A DNA stretch of 64,000 nucleotides from assembly GCF_034190915.1 (NCBI RefSeq), contig NW_026947502.1, positions 36,362,785-36,426,784 on the forward strand. Direction: 5' to 3'. Within the stretch, counting starts at the first letter, position 1, and every line of letters starts with the position of its first letter. Source of the DNA: Cavia porcellus. Lineage: Eukaryota > Chordata > Mammalia > Rodentia > Caviidae. The notes beneath the pieces are model-generated. The model ran no database searches, was not told the DNA's origin, and saw only the letters and a list, made by a program, of their open reading frames with translations. The position numbers and the translations under genes are program-made. Of this stretch, positions 1 through 10,844 are shown piece by piece.

Positions 1-655
1 TATATCTAGAGCATGTAAAGAACTGAAAAACATCAAGCCCCCAAATTCAAAGACTCAATCCAAAAATGGGCATCTAAGATGAACACACATTTCTCAGATA
101 GAAAAATACAAATGGCAAATAAATGCATCAATAAATGTTCAACATCACTGGTCATTCGAGAAATGCAAATTAAAACAACATTGAGATTTCATCCCTCTCC
201 AGAAAGAATGGCTGCCATCAAAAAATCAACCAATAACCAATGTTAGTGGAGCTGTGGGGAAAAGGAACACTTCTCCACTGTTGATGGGAGGGTAGACTGG
301 TGTACCCACTGTGGAAATCAGTGTGGAGATTCCTCAACAAACTAAATTAGAAGTCCCATTGAATCCAGCTATTCACTTTCCGGGTATTTTCCCAGGAAAA
401 CTGAAAACATCATGCAACAGGGATATATGTGCACCTGTGTTTATAGCAGCACAATTTGTAATAGCTAAATCTTGGAAACAACCCAAATGTCCATCAACTG
501 CAGAGTGGATGAAAAAGACATAGTATTTTTATACAATGGAATATTACTTACATGTCAAAAAGGTTAATCTTGAGGCTTTTATATGTAAACATAGGCAACT
601 TGAGATCATACTTAAAGGTAAAATAAACTCACATTTATAAATATTATATTGTCTT
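1..655 (+). mobile_element. L1 3' end (ORF2 C-terminus and 3'UTR)
   Basis: Sense-strand LINE-1 remnant cut by the window edge. It carries the run of landmarks that closes mammalian L1 ORF2: the segment near 150-200 that precedes the 'gaatggctgccatc' block, the block around 'tggaaatcagtgtggag' (312-333), and a short open frame at 311-523 with the ORF2 C-terminal phrase AKSWKQPKCPSTAEWMKK. No intact ORF2 remains because upstream frames contain stops. The 3'UTR continues to about 655 as A-rich sequence. It is a dead copy, and the same L1 segment recurs at least seven more times in the window. Confidence 0.9.
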
Positions 656-839
656 CCTAGAATAAAAAGTAAAAATAAATAATATAAAGAGTAAAATCCA
701 AAAGTACAATAGATATTATAATAATGAAAGAGAAAGAAAATATTCCAAAGGAAAGAACAACTGGGATAGGAGAAAAGAGAAAAGGAAGACAGGAAAAGAT
801 AATATGCAGGTAGGTATACATATATAAATGTATGCAGAT

Positions 840-1055
840 ATATGTATACAAGATAACTATACTACTAACCTTTGTTCATAAAAAAAGAACAGCTTTTGCT
901 GTCAGGGTTTGACTTTATGCCTAGATCTTGTAACCTGAACAACTACCTCTAAGATAACAATATGCAACATATTAACTAATGTTGACATCCTATTTTTTTA
1001 AAAAAAATCTGTATAATGTTATCCTTTTATCTGCTTTACATAAAATTTTAAAAAC
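840..1055 (+). mobile_element. HAL1-type 3' end fragment
   Basis: A short piece matching the terminal part of the HAL1-type elements described at 12935, 21056 and 45345. It has 'gaacaactacctctaagataacaatatgcaa' spacing (anchors near 936), then 'ttctgtataa'-like sequence with a run of A/T, and ends in an aataaaa-type A-rich tail near 1050. It codes for nothing. It is joined to L1 sequence on both sides, so it either inserted in an L1 or lies at a junction of two L1 copies. No clear target-site duplication was found. Confidence 0.6.
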
Positions 1056-1059
1056 AAAA

Positions 1060-1455
1060 TAAACAGATTAGAATCAATAGTGTGCCTGTACATCAATAAT
1101 GAAGTCCCAGAGAAAGAAATCAGGAAAATAATACCATTTACAATGACTCAAAAAAAATGTTAAAAGCCCAAGAATTAACCTAACGCAAGAAGCAAAAGGC
1201 CTCTATAATGAAAACTATAATTCTCTATAAAAAGAGGACATTATGAACTGGAAAGGTAACCTCTATTTGGGGATAATCAGAGCCAATGTTGTAAACATGA
1301 GCATATCACCAAAAATAATGCACACATTTAATGCACTTCCAATCAAAATGTTATTAGCACTTTTTAACTGAAGTAGGAAAAAAATAGCAAAATTTATGTA
1401 GGCCCACAAAAGACCCAGAATAGCCAAGGCAGTCATGAGCAACAACAGCTAAACA
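1060..1455 (+). mobile_element. Old L1 ORF2 fragment
   Basis: Degraded sense L1 sequence from the middle of ORF2, the region where many mammalian L1 copies read 'ataccatttacaatgactcaaaaa' and 'gcaaaaggcctctataatgaaaactata'. Frames are interrupted throughout. The fragment ends near 1455, where similarity to L1 stops. Confidence 0.75.
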
Positions 1456-1867
1456 GAAAATTCTTGCTGCATGTGCACAGACCTAAGAGAGTTCCTGGAA
1501 ACAGAGGCCCCAGTGGGTTGTTTCCTTTACGACACAGCTGTATGTCAGCAGTTCTCCAAGGGGGTTTTGCATTTTGCAACAGAAGGATCAGCTTCACTGG
1601 GGAATTTGTTAGAAATGCTTGTTTCTATACTCTGTCTACAATTGCTCAGAAACTCTGAGCATGAAACCTAACCATCCATGAATTAATAAGCCTTCCAGAT
1701 GATTCTCATGCATACAAAGTTCAAGAGCCACTGCTCTCTGCTAGGTTTTTATATACCCTTACCTATGTTAGGAAGCCTTTTCCCCAAATTTTTACCATTA
1801 TTTGGACACACTGTTACATTTGTTTTTAGAATAATGAAACATTTCCTTGGTATGGACCAGATCAATA
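1456..1867. other. Unassigned sequence
   Basis: No repeat family, exon or RNA gene was recognised here. Two overlapping short frames (from 1464 and 1471) have no familiar domain and look like chance. Confidence 0.4.
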
Positions 1868-1995
1868 TTTCTCAAACTTTATTATGAATCATAATCATGT
1901 AGAAATGTTAAAAAGCAAATTCTGATTTAGTGAGCTTAGAGTAAAGGAGAAACACTGGATTTATATGATGCCAATGCTATTAGTTTGGGCCACGC
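1868..1995 (+). mobile_element. MER5A-like DNA transposon remnant
   Basis: Non-autonomous hAT-Charlie type element. It opens with 'tttctcaaactttattatg' and continues through a 'caaattctgatttagt' block and 'gatgccaatgctattagtttgggccac', the order of landmarks in MER5A. It is diverged, as expected for an old eutherian repeat. Identification is from memory of the family consensus. Confidence 0.7.
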
Positions 1996-2287
1996 CTTTC
2001 AGTGGGCATGTAAATGTTGATGAAATTCCACAGATTTCAAAACTCAAGATACATATCGTGATACTTCAGTTTACAAACTTCATTCATTCCATGATTCTGG
2101 GAAGAGGTTTGCTAACAGAAGCAAAATCTTGCTGAAAGCTTCTGTTTGCTAATGAACAGAAGCATTTGCAAACCAAAGTATCACTGTATCTTGGATTAAG
2201 GGGAGATGAAAATTGTGGTAGCCTGCTGTTGATAAAATAATCTTCATTGTGTCAAGATCCTGCATCTAGGAATTCTTGGTAAAGAGC

Positions 2288-2350
2288 AAAAAAAAAAAAA
2301 AAAAAAAAAAAAGAAAGAAAGAAAGAAAGAAAAAAAAAGAAAAGAAAAAT
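2288..2350 (+). repeat. Poly(A) / (GAAA)n tract
   Basis: About 24 consecutive A residues grade into GAAA repeats and further A-rich sequence. This could be the expanded tail of an unrecognised retroposon ending here, but no upstream body was recognised. Confidence 0.9.
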
Positions 2351-5300
2351 CATGAAACATCTTTATCTAACCTTTCAGGAGTTACGAGTGCCCCACAGTT
2401 GTGCTTTGCAGTAAGAGAGCTTTTGAGGCTTTGGTAAATGGAGCAACCCAAGGGAGCTTTTTGGAAGGGGATCTGAGTCCCCAAGAGAGGGATTGAGGGG
2501 AGAGACATGCTACTAAAGCGTAGCAGCTCCAACAAATATAACTGACTTTACAGTTTTAAGCAGGGGCTGCTCAATGTGCCCATCTGGACATGCACCATTT
2601 AAATCTCCACTATGAGGTCTGAAGTAGGGGTCACACTGTGCACTACAAATGCCTCCATCCAAGCTAAGTGTCTCAGCTTTTATCTCCTAAAACCAACCCC
2701 ACACTGTGGTTATTGTACACTGTAATCTCAACCCTGCAATTTTTATCCCCCCACCTTCTTTCTGGTTGAAATTTTCATTAGAAAAATGTTTTCTCCACAA
2801 TTGCCAACAAGGAAAAAACACAAATACTTAATGTCAGACAAGCTGCTGGGCCCATACATAAAATAACATGTGACCACCATGAATTACTGAGTGATACCCC
2901 AGCGATGAATTGGAGCACAAGGTGTGTAGCATGCTCAGCACCTGCATAACGCAGGGCAAGAGAAGGTTCCATCGCTTAAGCACTGTTAGCAGCCTGAAAG
3001 GGACATTTCTCTGACTCACAGCACGGCATTCTCTCATCATTTTGCACACTGTTCCTTGATTCTGACTTGGACAACTGGGCACGTCCTGACAGCTGCAAAG
3101 GCCAAATGTCAAATGACCTCATGACTAAAACTTGACTGTCGGCAGAGAGCAGAGGGACGGGTCCCTGACTCATCTTCCTAGTACTAATGGAAGGCCAGAC
3201 ACACAGCAGTACGTCCAGGGAAGATTCAGTGTCACTCAGGCCAGTTGTGCCACTCAATTCTGACTGATCTCATACAACGTATTTTAATAGAAAGGCATCT
3301 CAGGGCCTATTAAAATATAAAACCTCCTCCTTCCATCAGAGTAAGGCTTCCAGTACCAGGTTGTACTGGGTAAGAGTCAGGAGGAAGGGGGAAAAAAATC
3401 ACCTGCTTTATATTCCAAGTGTCTTTGATAACAAAGAATTTGTTGGCACATTCAACTCTGCTGAACTGCAGAATTTCTCTTACGACAGAATAGAACAGTC
3501 AAGACTTGGATGTCTTCTTCTTCATTTCTATATAGTACAGTTACCTGATGACTTGACTCTGTGTCTTATGGGCCTAGAACCCTGAACTCATTCTCCCTGG
3601 TGGTGGCTCAGCAGCTTAAATTTATGCCAGTTCTCTTGTAGGCCAAAAGAGCCTCTGTGTCTTTCCAAATATCCCGCTGGGCACCACCAGGGAATTCTGG
3701 ATGGTGTGAAGATTCAGGAAGTGAACTGGAGCTGCCAGAAATCTTCATCCAGGTTAATCATCTCTGCAGACTCTGCAGAAGGGAGCAGGCTGGCTGGCTG
3801 AGTAATGCAGATAAGCAGATGGCGTAGGCACAAGTTAAATGAACTGCAGTTGGTTTCCAAATTCTCCTGCCTCTGAAGCCATCAAAACAACGTGATGTTG
3901 CTGCAGATTTCATTATCAGCTGGGTGAACACTGACCATGGTGGGAGAGAAGGTGAGAATAAATTCAACACCGCATTATCTTTTAAATGTGAAATTCCCTT
4001 TGATGACATACACCAAAAGTTGTTAAGAGAACGGAAATGTTAAAGATATTCATGTGACTGAAGTTTTCAACATAGTTCCATATATTTTTCATAACAATAA
4101 CAAGGATTCCATGTAAGCATTTTAAAACTGAAGAATGATTACTGAAGGCAAATATGCTCCAAACAGTATATAAAATCTTTTATGAATGTATTTATTCATA
4201 GGAAAAAAGACTGGATCCAATGGTGGATAGAGAAGCTTATAGTGAAAGAAAGGTGCTAAACATTCCTACCCATTTATTTAAAATATTGATTCTTCCTAGA
4301 AGTTTCATGATTTTAAGTTACCTGAGTGAACATATATGTTCACACATGAATACACACGATAATTTTTTACTAGATAAACCTAGGGTAAACATGAAGCATC
4401 AACTGTCGGGAAGTTACAATCATCTGTCTGTGATGAGTTATATAGTAACTCAAAAAGCAATAATGAAAATTATGCAGTGGTATTTTATTGCCCTAAGGAA
4501 AAAAGGAATTACCTATTTATTTGAATTAAAAACCACTTTATGAACAAAGTTGAATAACAAAAAGTTTTATTTGGCTCGGTCTTCATGTAGATTGTCTAGA
4601 GACAGACAAGAGGCCAAATACCATAACCAGCAAGACACAGACTAATAATATAACCAACAGAAAAGGATCCACAATTTAAATACCCACTAAGATATGCTGG
4701 GATTTGTAGTCCTAATAACAATACTTTTAGACTAGAGAAATTATTTATGTCATTTTAAAGGCTTACCTATTACCTCTGCGCTTTACAAAGATCATAGGAG
4801 AGTGGGGTTTGTAAGGAAAAATTAAAACATAATTACATGTTAAACTTTCAAAGATTGGAGAACTCATCTACCAAGTAAAGTCAGAAAAACTTCACGGAGT
4901 ATGTTCTGTCAAAATAAACTCTTTCTGCAAACTAAATTATTACCTGAAACAAGCAATATTCATTTATATCACTAATTTGTCCACCAAACTGTATTAAACA
5001 TCTATTCTCTGCAGATCCTCCCAGGTACCAGAGATAGCAAATGTGCAGTACACATCTACATTGTGGAAGCAACAAACTTTTTATTCTTTGCAAACAGTGG
5101 TCATGTATCTCTGGGGAACTGCTTCACTCTGCTCTAATCATCTAGGGTGACAGGAACCATCACTGCTGTCTCCTCTGCTCTACCCAGGGATTGACACTTG
5201 ATTGACGGTGCCGAGCAGAGCACACACCTTCCGTGGAGGCAGTGACTGGGCTGTCTAAGAGATCCCCGCCTGTCTCAGGCCAGGCCAAGCACAGCTGGAT

Positions 5301-5641
5301 GGTGAAGAGATGTAATCTTGAGCCACTGTTTGCCAAAACTACCACCTTAAGAAGTGCTTGTGAGACCAGAAACTATGCTGATGACACCCAGGGTGAGCTG
5401 TAATCCCTGGGATCTTTTGAGTGGCAGAATACTTTATAACTTCTCCTTCAAGTTCTGGGTACAGTATCACCATCACAACCTCTCAAACAATTTTGCTTTA
5501 TGTTGCATGTTGTTTGAATGAATTTCTATCTCAAAATCAGAAAGTACTGGCTACCTAAACTGTCATGTCCTGTCATTACAATCAAGGAAGAAAAACATCA
5601 ATTAAATAATAAGTAAATCTGTTGCTCAAGCTGTGATAGGA
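2351..5641. other. Unique sequence, no gene recognised
   Basis: About 3.3 kb of moderately A+T-rich DNA without a recognised repeat or exon. The open frames present (for example on the minus strand at 2834-3257, and on the plus strand at 4220-4543) are short and overlapping and show no domain. It is the longest apparently unique stretch in the left third of the window. Confidence 0.5.
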
Positions 5642-6183
5642 CAGATGGTCCTTGACTTTTGACAGTTTAGCTTTACAAAGGTGTGAAAGCACTACATATT
5701 CAGCAGAAATCATGTTTTGAATTTTTATCTATTCCTAGGCTAATGATAAGCACTATAATAGTCTCTTGAGATGCTGGGTGCAAGCTATAGCTGCCAGTTA
5801 GACAGTTGTTATCCTGTCCCTGTGGTACCCTCATCATTCACAAATTAATTTTAGTTCAATGTATCAAGCATTCTTCATGCTCAGCATGCATTCAGTTGCA
5901 TAACTTATTCATGAGTACACAAAGAACTATTACTTTTCACTTTTAGTACAGTGTCTAATAAATTATGTGAGATATTCAGTACTATATTTTAAATTAGGCT
6001 TTGTGTTGGATGACTTTGCCCAATCTTGGGCCAATGACAAGTTTTGAGTACATTTAAGTAGGTTTTGCTAAGTTATGATGTACAGTAGGTTAGATATAAT
6101 AATTAGCTTTTTATTTGTGATATTTTCAATTTACAATGAATTTACTGGGATATAATCCCATCATAACTCAAGGGACATTTGTA
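5642..6183 (+). mobile_element. Tigger-like (TcMar) non-autonomous DNA transposon
   Basis: A 542-bp element with imperfect terminal inverted repeats: the left end begins 'cagatggtccttgactt', and the right end ('aactcaagggacatttgta') is its near reverse complement. A TA-type junction at the right edge fits mariner/Tigger target choice. Internal landmarks such as 'ttgtgttggatgactttgcccaatc' and 'gggatataatcccatcataactcaa' match an old eutherian Tigger-derived family as I remember it. It contains no transposase. It is diverged and fixed. Confidence 0.82.
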
Positions 6184-6510
6184 CTGTGAAGGAATGTAAC
6201 ACAGATTATAACTCTTCATGCAGCATGGCCCTTAGAAACCTAATAAACAAATCTTAAATCAGTGTGGAGAAATTTGGGAACCTTATCAGTGTTTCAATAT
6301 GACCATGGGTTTATTTCAGAAACTTCATTCAGAGCGTACCGGTCTCAATCGGCCAGCCAGCTGGTCTGGCAGATAGGAAATTGGTCAGTTGTTTTGCCCA
6401 ATAGACAGCTGTAGGTTCTTCAGGAAAAGTGTGACTCACCAAGGGGCTGGATGAGCAGTTGCTGCCAAGTGAAGAATCAAAGGCTGATTGCACCTCTCCC
6501 AGAAAAAAAG
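6184..6510. other. Unique sequence
   Basis: Intergenic DNA between the Tigger-like element and the SINE. Nothing was recognised. Confidence 0.4.
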
Positions 6511-6521
6511 TACAGCTCAGA

Positions 6522-6623
6522 GGGGCTGGAGGTTTAGCTCAGCGGCATAAGCGCCTGCCTTGCAAACAGGCAGTCATGAGTTCGATCCCTCGTACCAATA
6601 AAAAGGAAAAAGACAAAAAAAAA
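6522..6623 (+). mobile_element. ID-type (tRNA-Ala-like) SINE
   Basis: A tRNA-derived SINE with an intact-looking RNA polymerase III promoter: A box 'tagctcagcgg' at 6535-6545 and B box 'gagttcgatccc' at 6578-6589. The anticodon arm reads like tRNA-Ala(TGC). The body (to about 6597) is followed by the tail 'ataaaaaggaaaaagacaaa'. A perfect 11-bp target-site duplication, tacagctcaga, lies at 6511-6521 and 6624-6634. The little-decayed body and exact duplication make this one of the youngest insertions in the window. Confidence 0.93.
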
Positions 6624-6634
6624 TACAGCTCAGA

Positions 6635-7042
6635 ATAAATGTATAGGCCAGCTAACCAGAAAAAAGTTATTCTATATGGAATTGAAGCTAACTTGTGTGC
6701 AATGAAAAGCAGAATATAAATACAGTACAAATACAATAGTTGTTTTACAATCTGATAAAAGTCACCATTGAATAAAGGAAGGAGATAAAAATACAACGAA
6801 AGAATTATGAAGAAGAGTTCAGCTATACTCACCTGAACCAATGATTAATCTTAGCTCCTTAAAACTGAGAAAATGAGAAAATATGTATTTTATGATAACA
6901 TGCAAAATTAAGTAGATAGCCTGGCCTAGGAAGTGTTCTTGTCAAAAAGGTGGACCAGAATCTATGCAAGCCTGAAGAGGACTAGAGAAGCACATTGAAC
7001 CTCACCACAAAGCAGGGAAACCAATCGAGAAAGAGATCACCC
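6635..7042. other. Unique sequence
   Basis: The pre-insertion flank of the composite retroposon at 7058. It contains one copy of that element's target site at its right edge. No gene or repeat was recognised. A minus-strand 100-residue frame (6539-6841) overlaps the SINE and is hydrophobic by A+T bias. Confidence 0.4.
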
Positions 7043-7044
7043 TT

Positions 7045-7057
7045 AAGAACTAAATAG
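7045..7057 (+). repeat. 5' target-site duplication of composite retroposon
   Basis: The 13-bp sequence aagaactaaatag is repeated exactly at 7833-7845, directly after the A-rich tail. The pair brackets 7058-7832 and marks it as one retrotransposition event. Confidence 0.93.
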
Positions 7058-7832
7058 AGGGGAAGAACTAGCAGTGTCTCCTGAGATCCACGCCATGTTG
7101 GAACTTAGGACTCTGGGAAGCCAAGCCAGCACCTCCCCTCCCTGGTAAGTGGCAGTAGTGTGGCCCACTGCAGCCCTTCCAGGGGGAGAACTAGCAGTGT
7201 CTCCTGAGATCCACGCCATGTTGGAACTTACCGACTCTGGGAAGTCAAGCCAGCACCTCCCCTCCCTGGTAAGTGGAGGCAGGGTGGCAGACTGCAGCCC
7301 TTCCAGGGGGAGAACTAGCAGTGTCTCCTGAAATCCACACCATGTTGGAACTGAGGACGCTGTGAAAACAAATGACCATTTTGCCTCCCTGCTTAGCAAT
7401 AGTGAACCTACTGCTACATGGCCTAGAGTCAAATATCCCACTTCCCCTATCCTTCTCCTCCTCCTCCCTGCCCATTAGCAAGTGGGAACCAGAAATCTGA
7501 GCATCTCCTGGGAGATTGACCATAGCAAATAAGGGGGACTTCCTTCTACCATTTCTTTGAAGGCAAATATTTTTATTACTGTTTTGCTCTTTTCTGATTA
7601 ATGGTACTGCTCTATTCAATATTCTGTTTTGATAAGTTCTATAGTGTTCTATATTTCATCTCATTTTGATATATGGGATTGAAAGAACAACTATTATAAA
7701 GAAAACAAAATATACTGTGATACCTATTACTGTTATCCCGGTAACCTTCTGTGAAGTTCTGTACCAATTTCACTGTACGATTTTAGTTGGCTTTGTTCTG
7801 TTGTATACTTTCAAAATAAAAATTTTTTAAAA
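7058..7832 (+). mobile_element. Composite retroposon: 5' tandem repeats + HAL1-type 3' tail
   Basis: A 775-bp insertion bounded by the 13-bp duplication. The left part (7058-7370) is GC-rich and holds tandem units of 123-124 bp; 'ctagcagtgtctcctga' begins at 7068, 7191 and 7315, giving two full units and a partial third. A middle part (to about 7550) is unique. The right part (about 7560-7832) resembles the terminal 3' module of the HAL1-type elements: 'gaacaactatt' at 7685 and 'gaagttctgta' at 7753 are 68 nt apart, the spacing seen at 16066/16134. It ends 'aaaataaaaattttttaaaa'. There is no credible coding frame; the minus-strand frames across it come from the repeat units. The layout recalls hominoid SVA, but no part is homologous to SVA. 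Confidence 0.8.
7068..7370 (+). repeat. 123-124 bp tandem repeat (about 2.4 units)
   Basis: Unit starts are at 7068, 7191 and 7315. Units share 'gtctcctgagatccacgcc', 'atgttggaactta', 'agcacctcccctccctggta' and 'actgcagcccttccaggggg' with few differences. Copy number may vary between individuals. Confidence 0.95.
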
Positions 7833-7845
7833 AAGAACTAAATAG

Positions 7846-8040
7846 GCTTCTGCAATGAATTGGACAAAAGGAGTAAGGACACAGAAGAAAGAGGATAATT
7901 GGATAATTGAAACATATTAAGGCTAAAGAACTGTCAGATTAAAACATAACTGAGTTTGAGTCCTGATTTAACCAAAACAACTGTGTTATGGGTTAAGAAC
8001 TGGTGGTCAACTTAATGCCAGCTGGATTACATCAGTATGG
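7846..8040. other. Right flank of the composite element
   Basis: Unique DNA between the composite retroposon and the unassigned block at 8041. Nothing was recognised. Confidence 0.35.
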
Positions 8041-8760
8041 CATTGAGCCAAAATGCTCCACCTGAGGAAAGTTGCCAGGATAAATAGGTGGAGAAAAAGG
8101 GGGGTGTTCAGGGTTGAGGCATTAAGGAGGCATTGTGGGTTCTCCTATGAGTTGCTGTCTGAGCTCTTGGTTCACCTGGAGAAGCTTTGGTCTTCACATC
8201 AATCGCTGGGCTCCGGAGGGGAAGACATGTGCTGCTTGGTCTCCAGGATGAACTTGTCACGCTGCTTCCTGGCATGTACCCAACTGTGCTTGTCATTGGA
8301 GAAGCTCGGGGCCTCCATATTGCTGAGCACAGCTGTGGTGCCTTCAGGACAGCCCCGGTCTTTGTTGTGAGTGTGACTTCTTGGCTCCAGTGTAGAACCC
8401 TCATCCCACTAGCACAGCTCCTTCATCCTGCTTGCATAGACTTTCTGGCTTCCACCGCTGACCCTTGGGTCTTCCCAGCATGGATCCGTAAAAGAGACTG
8501 GCATGAATCTTTCTTGTGGGCTCTAGACCTCCAGTTGGACTCATGGGAGGCATTGTCCTGAGGTCTGGATTTTTACCAGGACTCATGTGGGACATTGCCA
8601 TGGGGTTTAGGCTCTTGACTAAATAATCTATGTCTTTGGTGTTGCGGATAGATTTCCTGCATTTTCCTGTGTTAACTCCCGGTGACCATTATAAAAATAT
8701 TATAAACTCTATGTCCTGAACCTAATTGTTCTGTGTACAACGCCTGACTACAACAAACTG
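8041..8760. other. Unassigned GC-richer block, possible LTR or retropseudogene
   Basis: This segment differs in composition from its A+T-rich surroundings. Several overlapping open frames cross it (plus strand 8053-8561, minus strand 8108-8601), which mostly reflects low A+T. On the minus strand, roughly 8335-8195, a protein-like stretch reads NDKHSWVHARKQRDKF, and a different frame just beyond reads LLQVNQELRQQL, which looks coiled-coil-like. This could be a frameshifted piece of a processed pseudogene, but no parent gene, poly(A) tail or duplication was identified. An old solitary LTR on the plus strand is the main alternative. Confidence 0.3.
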
Positions 8761-9700
8761 TAATCTAAATGACAACTGGAGAAATCTGTCTGGAAGAAGA
8801 ATATGTTATCAGCAATTACGATGAGTATAACAACAAAATTAGTTATATTGTAGTTCTTTTTTTCAGAGATGGTTACTGATCTATTATAGGAGTGAAATGA
8901 CACTGTGTGAGACAAGCTTTCAAATATTTCAGCAAAGGAAAGCAAGGAACAATCGTACAAAAAAGGGGCCAAAACTAACAAATTATGAAACAGAAGACAA
9001 GCAAATGAAAATTGTATTTTTCTATTTTATGTACATTTGACAGTTTCCAAATTTTCTTAGATTTTGTTCTTTGCAAATAAAAGGATCTCTTATTTAGTAA
9101 GCAATAACTGAGACTCACTGTGAGACAAAACATGTATTGCAGTTAAACAACTTAAAAGTCAGTCAAAAGAAAATAAGAGAAGCCAGCTTTCAAAAATGTC
9201 TTAATAACAACATGTGTTTAGGAACAGAGCATCACAAGACAAAGTACTGATACTTTTTGAAATTTTAGCAAAAAAAGAAACTCTTTTGTAGAAAACAAGT
9301 AATTGAATAATTTTAAACAGATGGAAGTATGTTTGCTCTCTTTCTTAAAAAATTGTTATTTAATGAAAATTTTAACTTCACATGTTGGTCTTTACATATA
9401 ATTTTATCCACTATTTCAACAAAATGATTATTAGTGGTGACAGATATAAAACAGTTTGATGAGAGGAACCCAAATCTTACCACATCAAAACACGTCAGAT
9501 TTGCAAGGCAAAATGTGGAGAATATAAAGGAACCCAAGATAAATATGGTCAGTAATGTTGTAGCTCCAAAAAGCAAGCAAAGAGCAAAATTCCTCCTCCA
9601 TTTTGTTAATAAAATTTGAAAATCATAAAGCAATTCTTCCCAAAGGAAGAATTTTATGTCTACAATGTACTGTGACATGAACATTTAAAATTAAAATATA
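8761..9700. other. Unique A+T-rich sequence
   Basis: No repeat family or exon was recognised. The minus-strand 123-residue frame at 9313-9684 is hydrophobic, Phe/Leu-rich and without a domain, as expected by chance in A+T-rich DNA. Confidence 0.4.
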
Positions 9701-9701
9701 G

Positions 9702-9850
9702 CTGGGTGCGGTGGCACACCACCTGTAATCCCAGTATTTGGGAGACTGAGGCAAGAGAATCATTTGCAAATTTGAGACCAGCCTAGGTTACAAAGTGAGC
9801 TCAAGGCCAATGTGAATTGCATAGTGAGACCTGTCTCAATAAGATAAAAA
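9702..9850 (+). mobile_element. B1-type SINE (7SL-derived)
   Basis: It begins 'agctgggtgcggtggcacacc', continues 'cctgtaatcccagtatttggg' and ends 'gtgagacctgtctcaa' plus an A-rich tail. It is a 7SL RNA monomer. The segment 'gaccagcctaggttacaaagtgag' is followed by a second related segment ending 'gcatagtgagacctg', which is the internal duplication typical of rodent B1 rather than a primate Alu. This is the best single lineage clue in the window. It is fairly diverged. Confidence 0.88.
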
Positions 9851-10032
9851 ATACAATATAAAGATATAACATTGCCCTCTTTCTCAAAGAAAAGGTGATT
9901 AGTGTTCTCCATGACTTACATACTATTGCCTGCTGGCCAAACATAGTTCTGGGTTTCCCCTCCCCTCTACCCTGCAATTCCATAACTTCAATCTGGGGTC
10001 AGCTGGCATCACATGGAAGTACCTTAACATAT

Positions 10033-10081
<49 letters not shown>
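10033..10081 (+). repeat. (CA)n microsatellite
   Basis: About 24 uninterrupted CA dinucleotides, followed by a few imperfect units to about 10095. Likely polymorphic. Confidence 0.98.
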
Positions 10082-10088
<7 letters not shown>

Positions 10089-10099
10089 ATGCACAAAAA

Positions 10100-10844
10100 C
10101 TTTTTAAACTCTTCTGTTTGCAGTAACAGATACTCAAAAATGTTTGAAGCAATATTTCATTAGAAGATGCCAAAACTGGCCAAAAATAAATCTGACCAGA
10201 GTCTTACCACTATTACAAAAATAAGGAAAAGATGATGTTGAAGGCAGATATTTGAAGAAAATGCAAATGAATCTACCATTTGGCTTTAAAACATTTTATT
10301 CTTCCAAGAGAAGGGTTTTTAGTTTGGTATCAACTGAAACATAATAAAAATGGCAAACTAACCCATGAGCCTAATGTGTAACAATGTTTGTTCCGGGGGA
10401 TATCATGCTTCTTTTCAGAGTAAAGCCTGTTTTTCTTGAAGAAAAAATATTTACTCAGGTCAAACATTAGAAAAAGAAATCCAAGCTTATATGCTATGGC
10501 TATAACAATTATTAGAAATACTGCATTTCCCAAAACAGGGCTTTATCCCACACCTTAGTATATCTTATCATTGCTGGAAACAAATTAGAACAGGAAAATC
10601 TGCCAACCTTTCTCTGCCTCCTCCTCTCCTCATTTACTCTGTGTCTCTCTGGAGAAAGCGAGACCCTAATGTAACTTTGAAACTGTGGCAATGATCCCAT
10701 CCTGGCCCGGTAACCAGGAGAAGGCATTTAGAGCTATTTTCTGCTCTGAAAGAATAATATGTTAGTTACAGTCAAGTGGAGTTCCTTCTAAACATTAAAG
10801 TCTGTCTAGACATTCTAAGTCAATGTAACACATCCTAATACCAA
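10100..10844. other. Unique sequence
   Basis: Nothing was recognised. Overlapping minus-strand frames at 10330-10727 show no domain. Confidence 0.4.

Noticed and set aside
6522..6623. True tRNA-Ala gene
   Set aside because: The acceptor stem does not pair as in a tRNA, an A-rich tail and target duplication are present, and the same unit recurs around the window.
7068..7370. Possible CRISPR-like array
   Set aside because: Direct tandem repeats without spacers, only 2.4 units, inside a mammalian retroposon.
7043..7441. Minus-strand frame of 132 codons with repeated peptide segments
   Set aside because: The internal repeat comes from the 123-bp tandem DNA units. There is no start context or domain, and the whole region is a retroposon insert.
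9895..10107. 70-codon frame ending in a His/Thr repeat
   Set aside because: The repeat is the translated (CA)n microsatellite.
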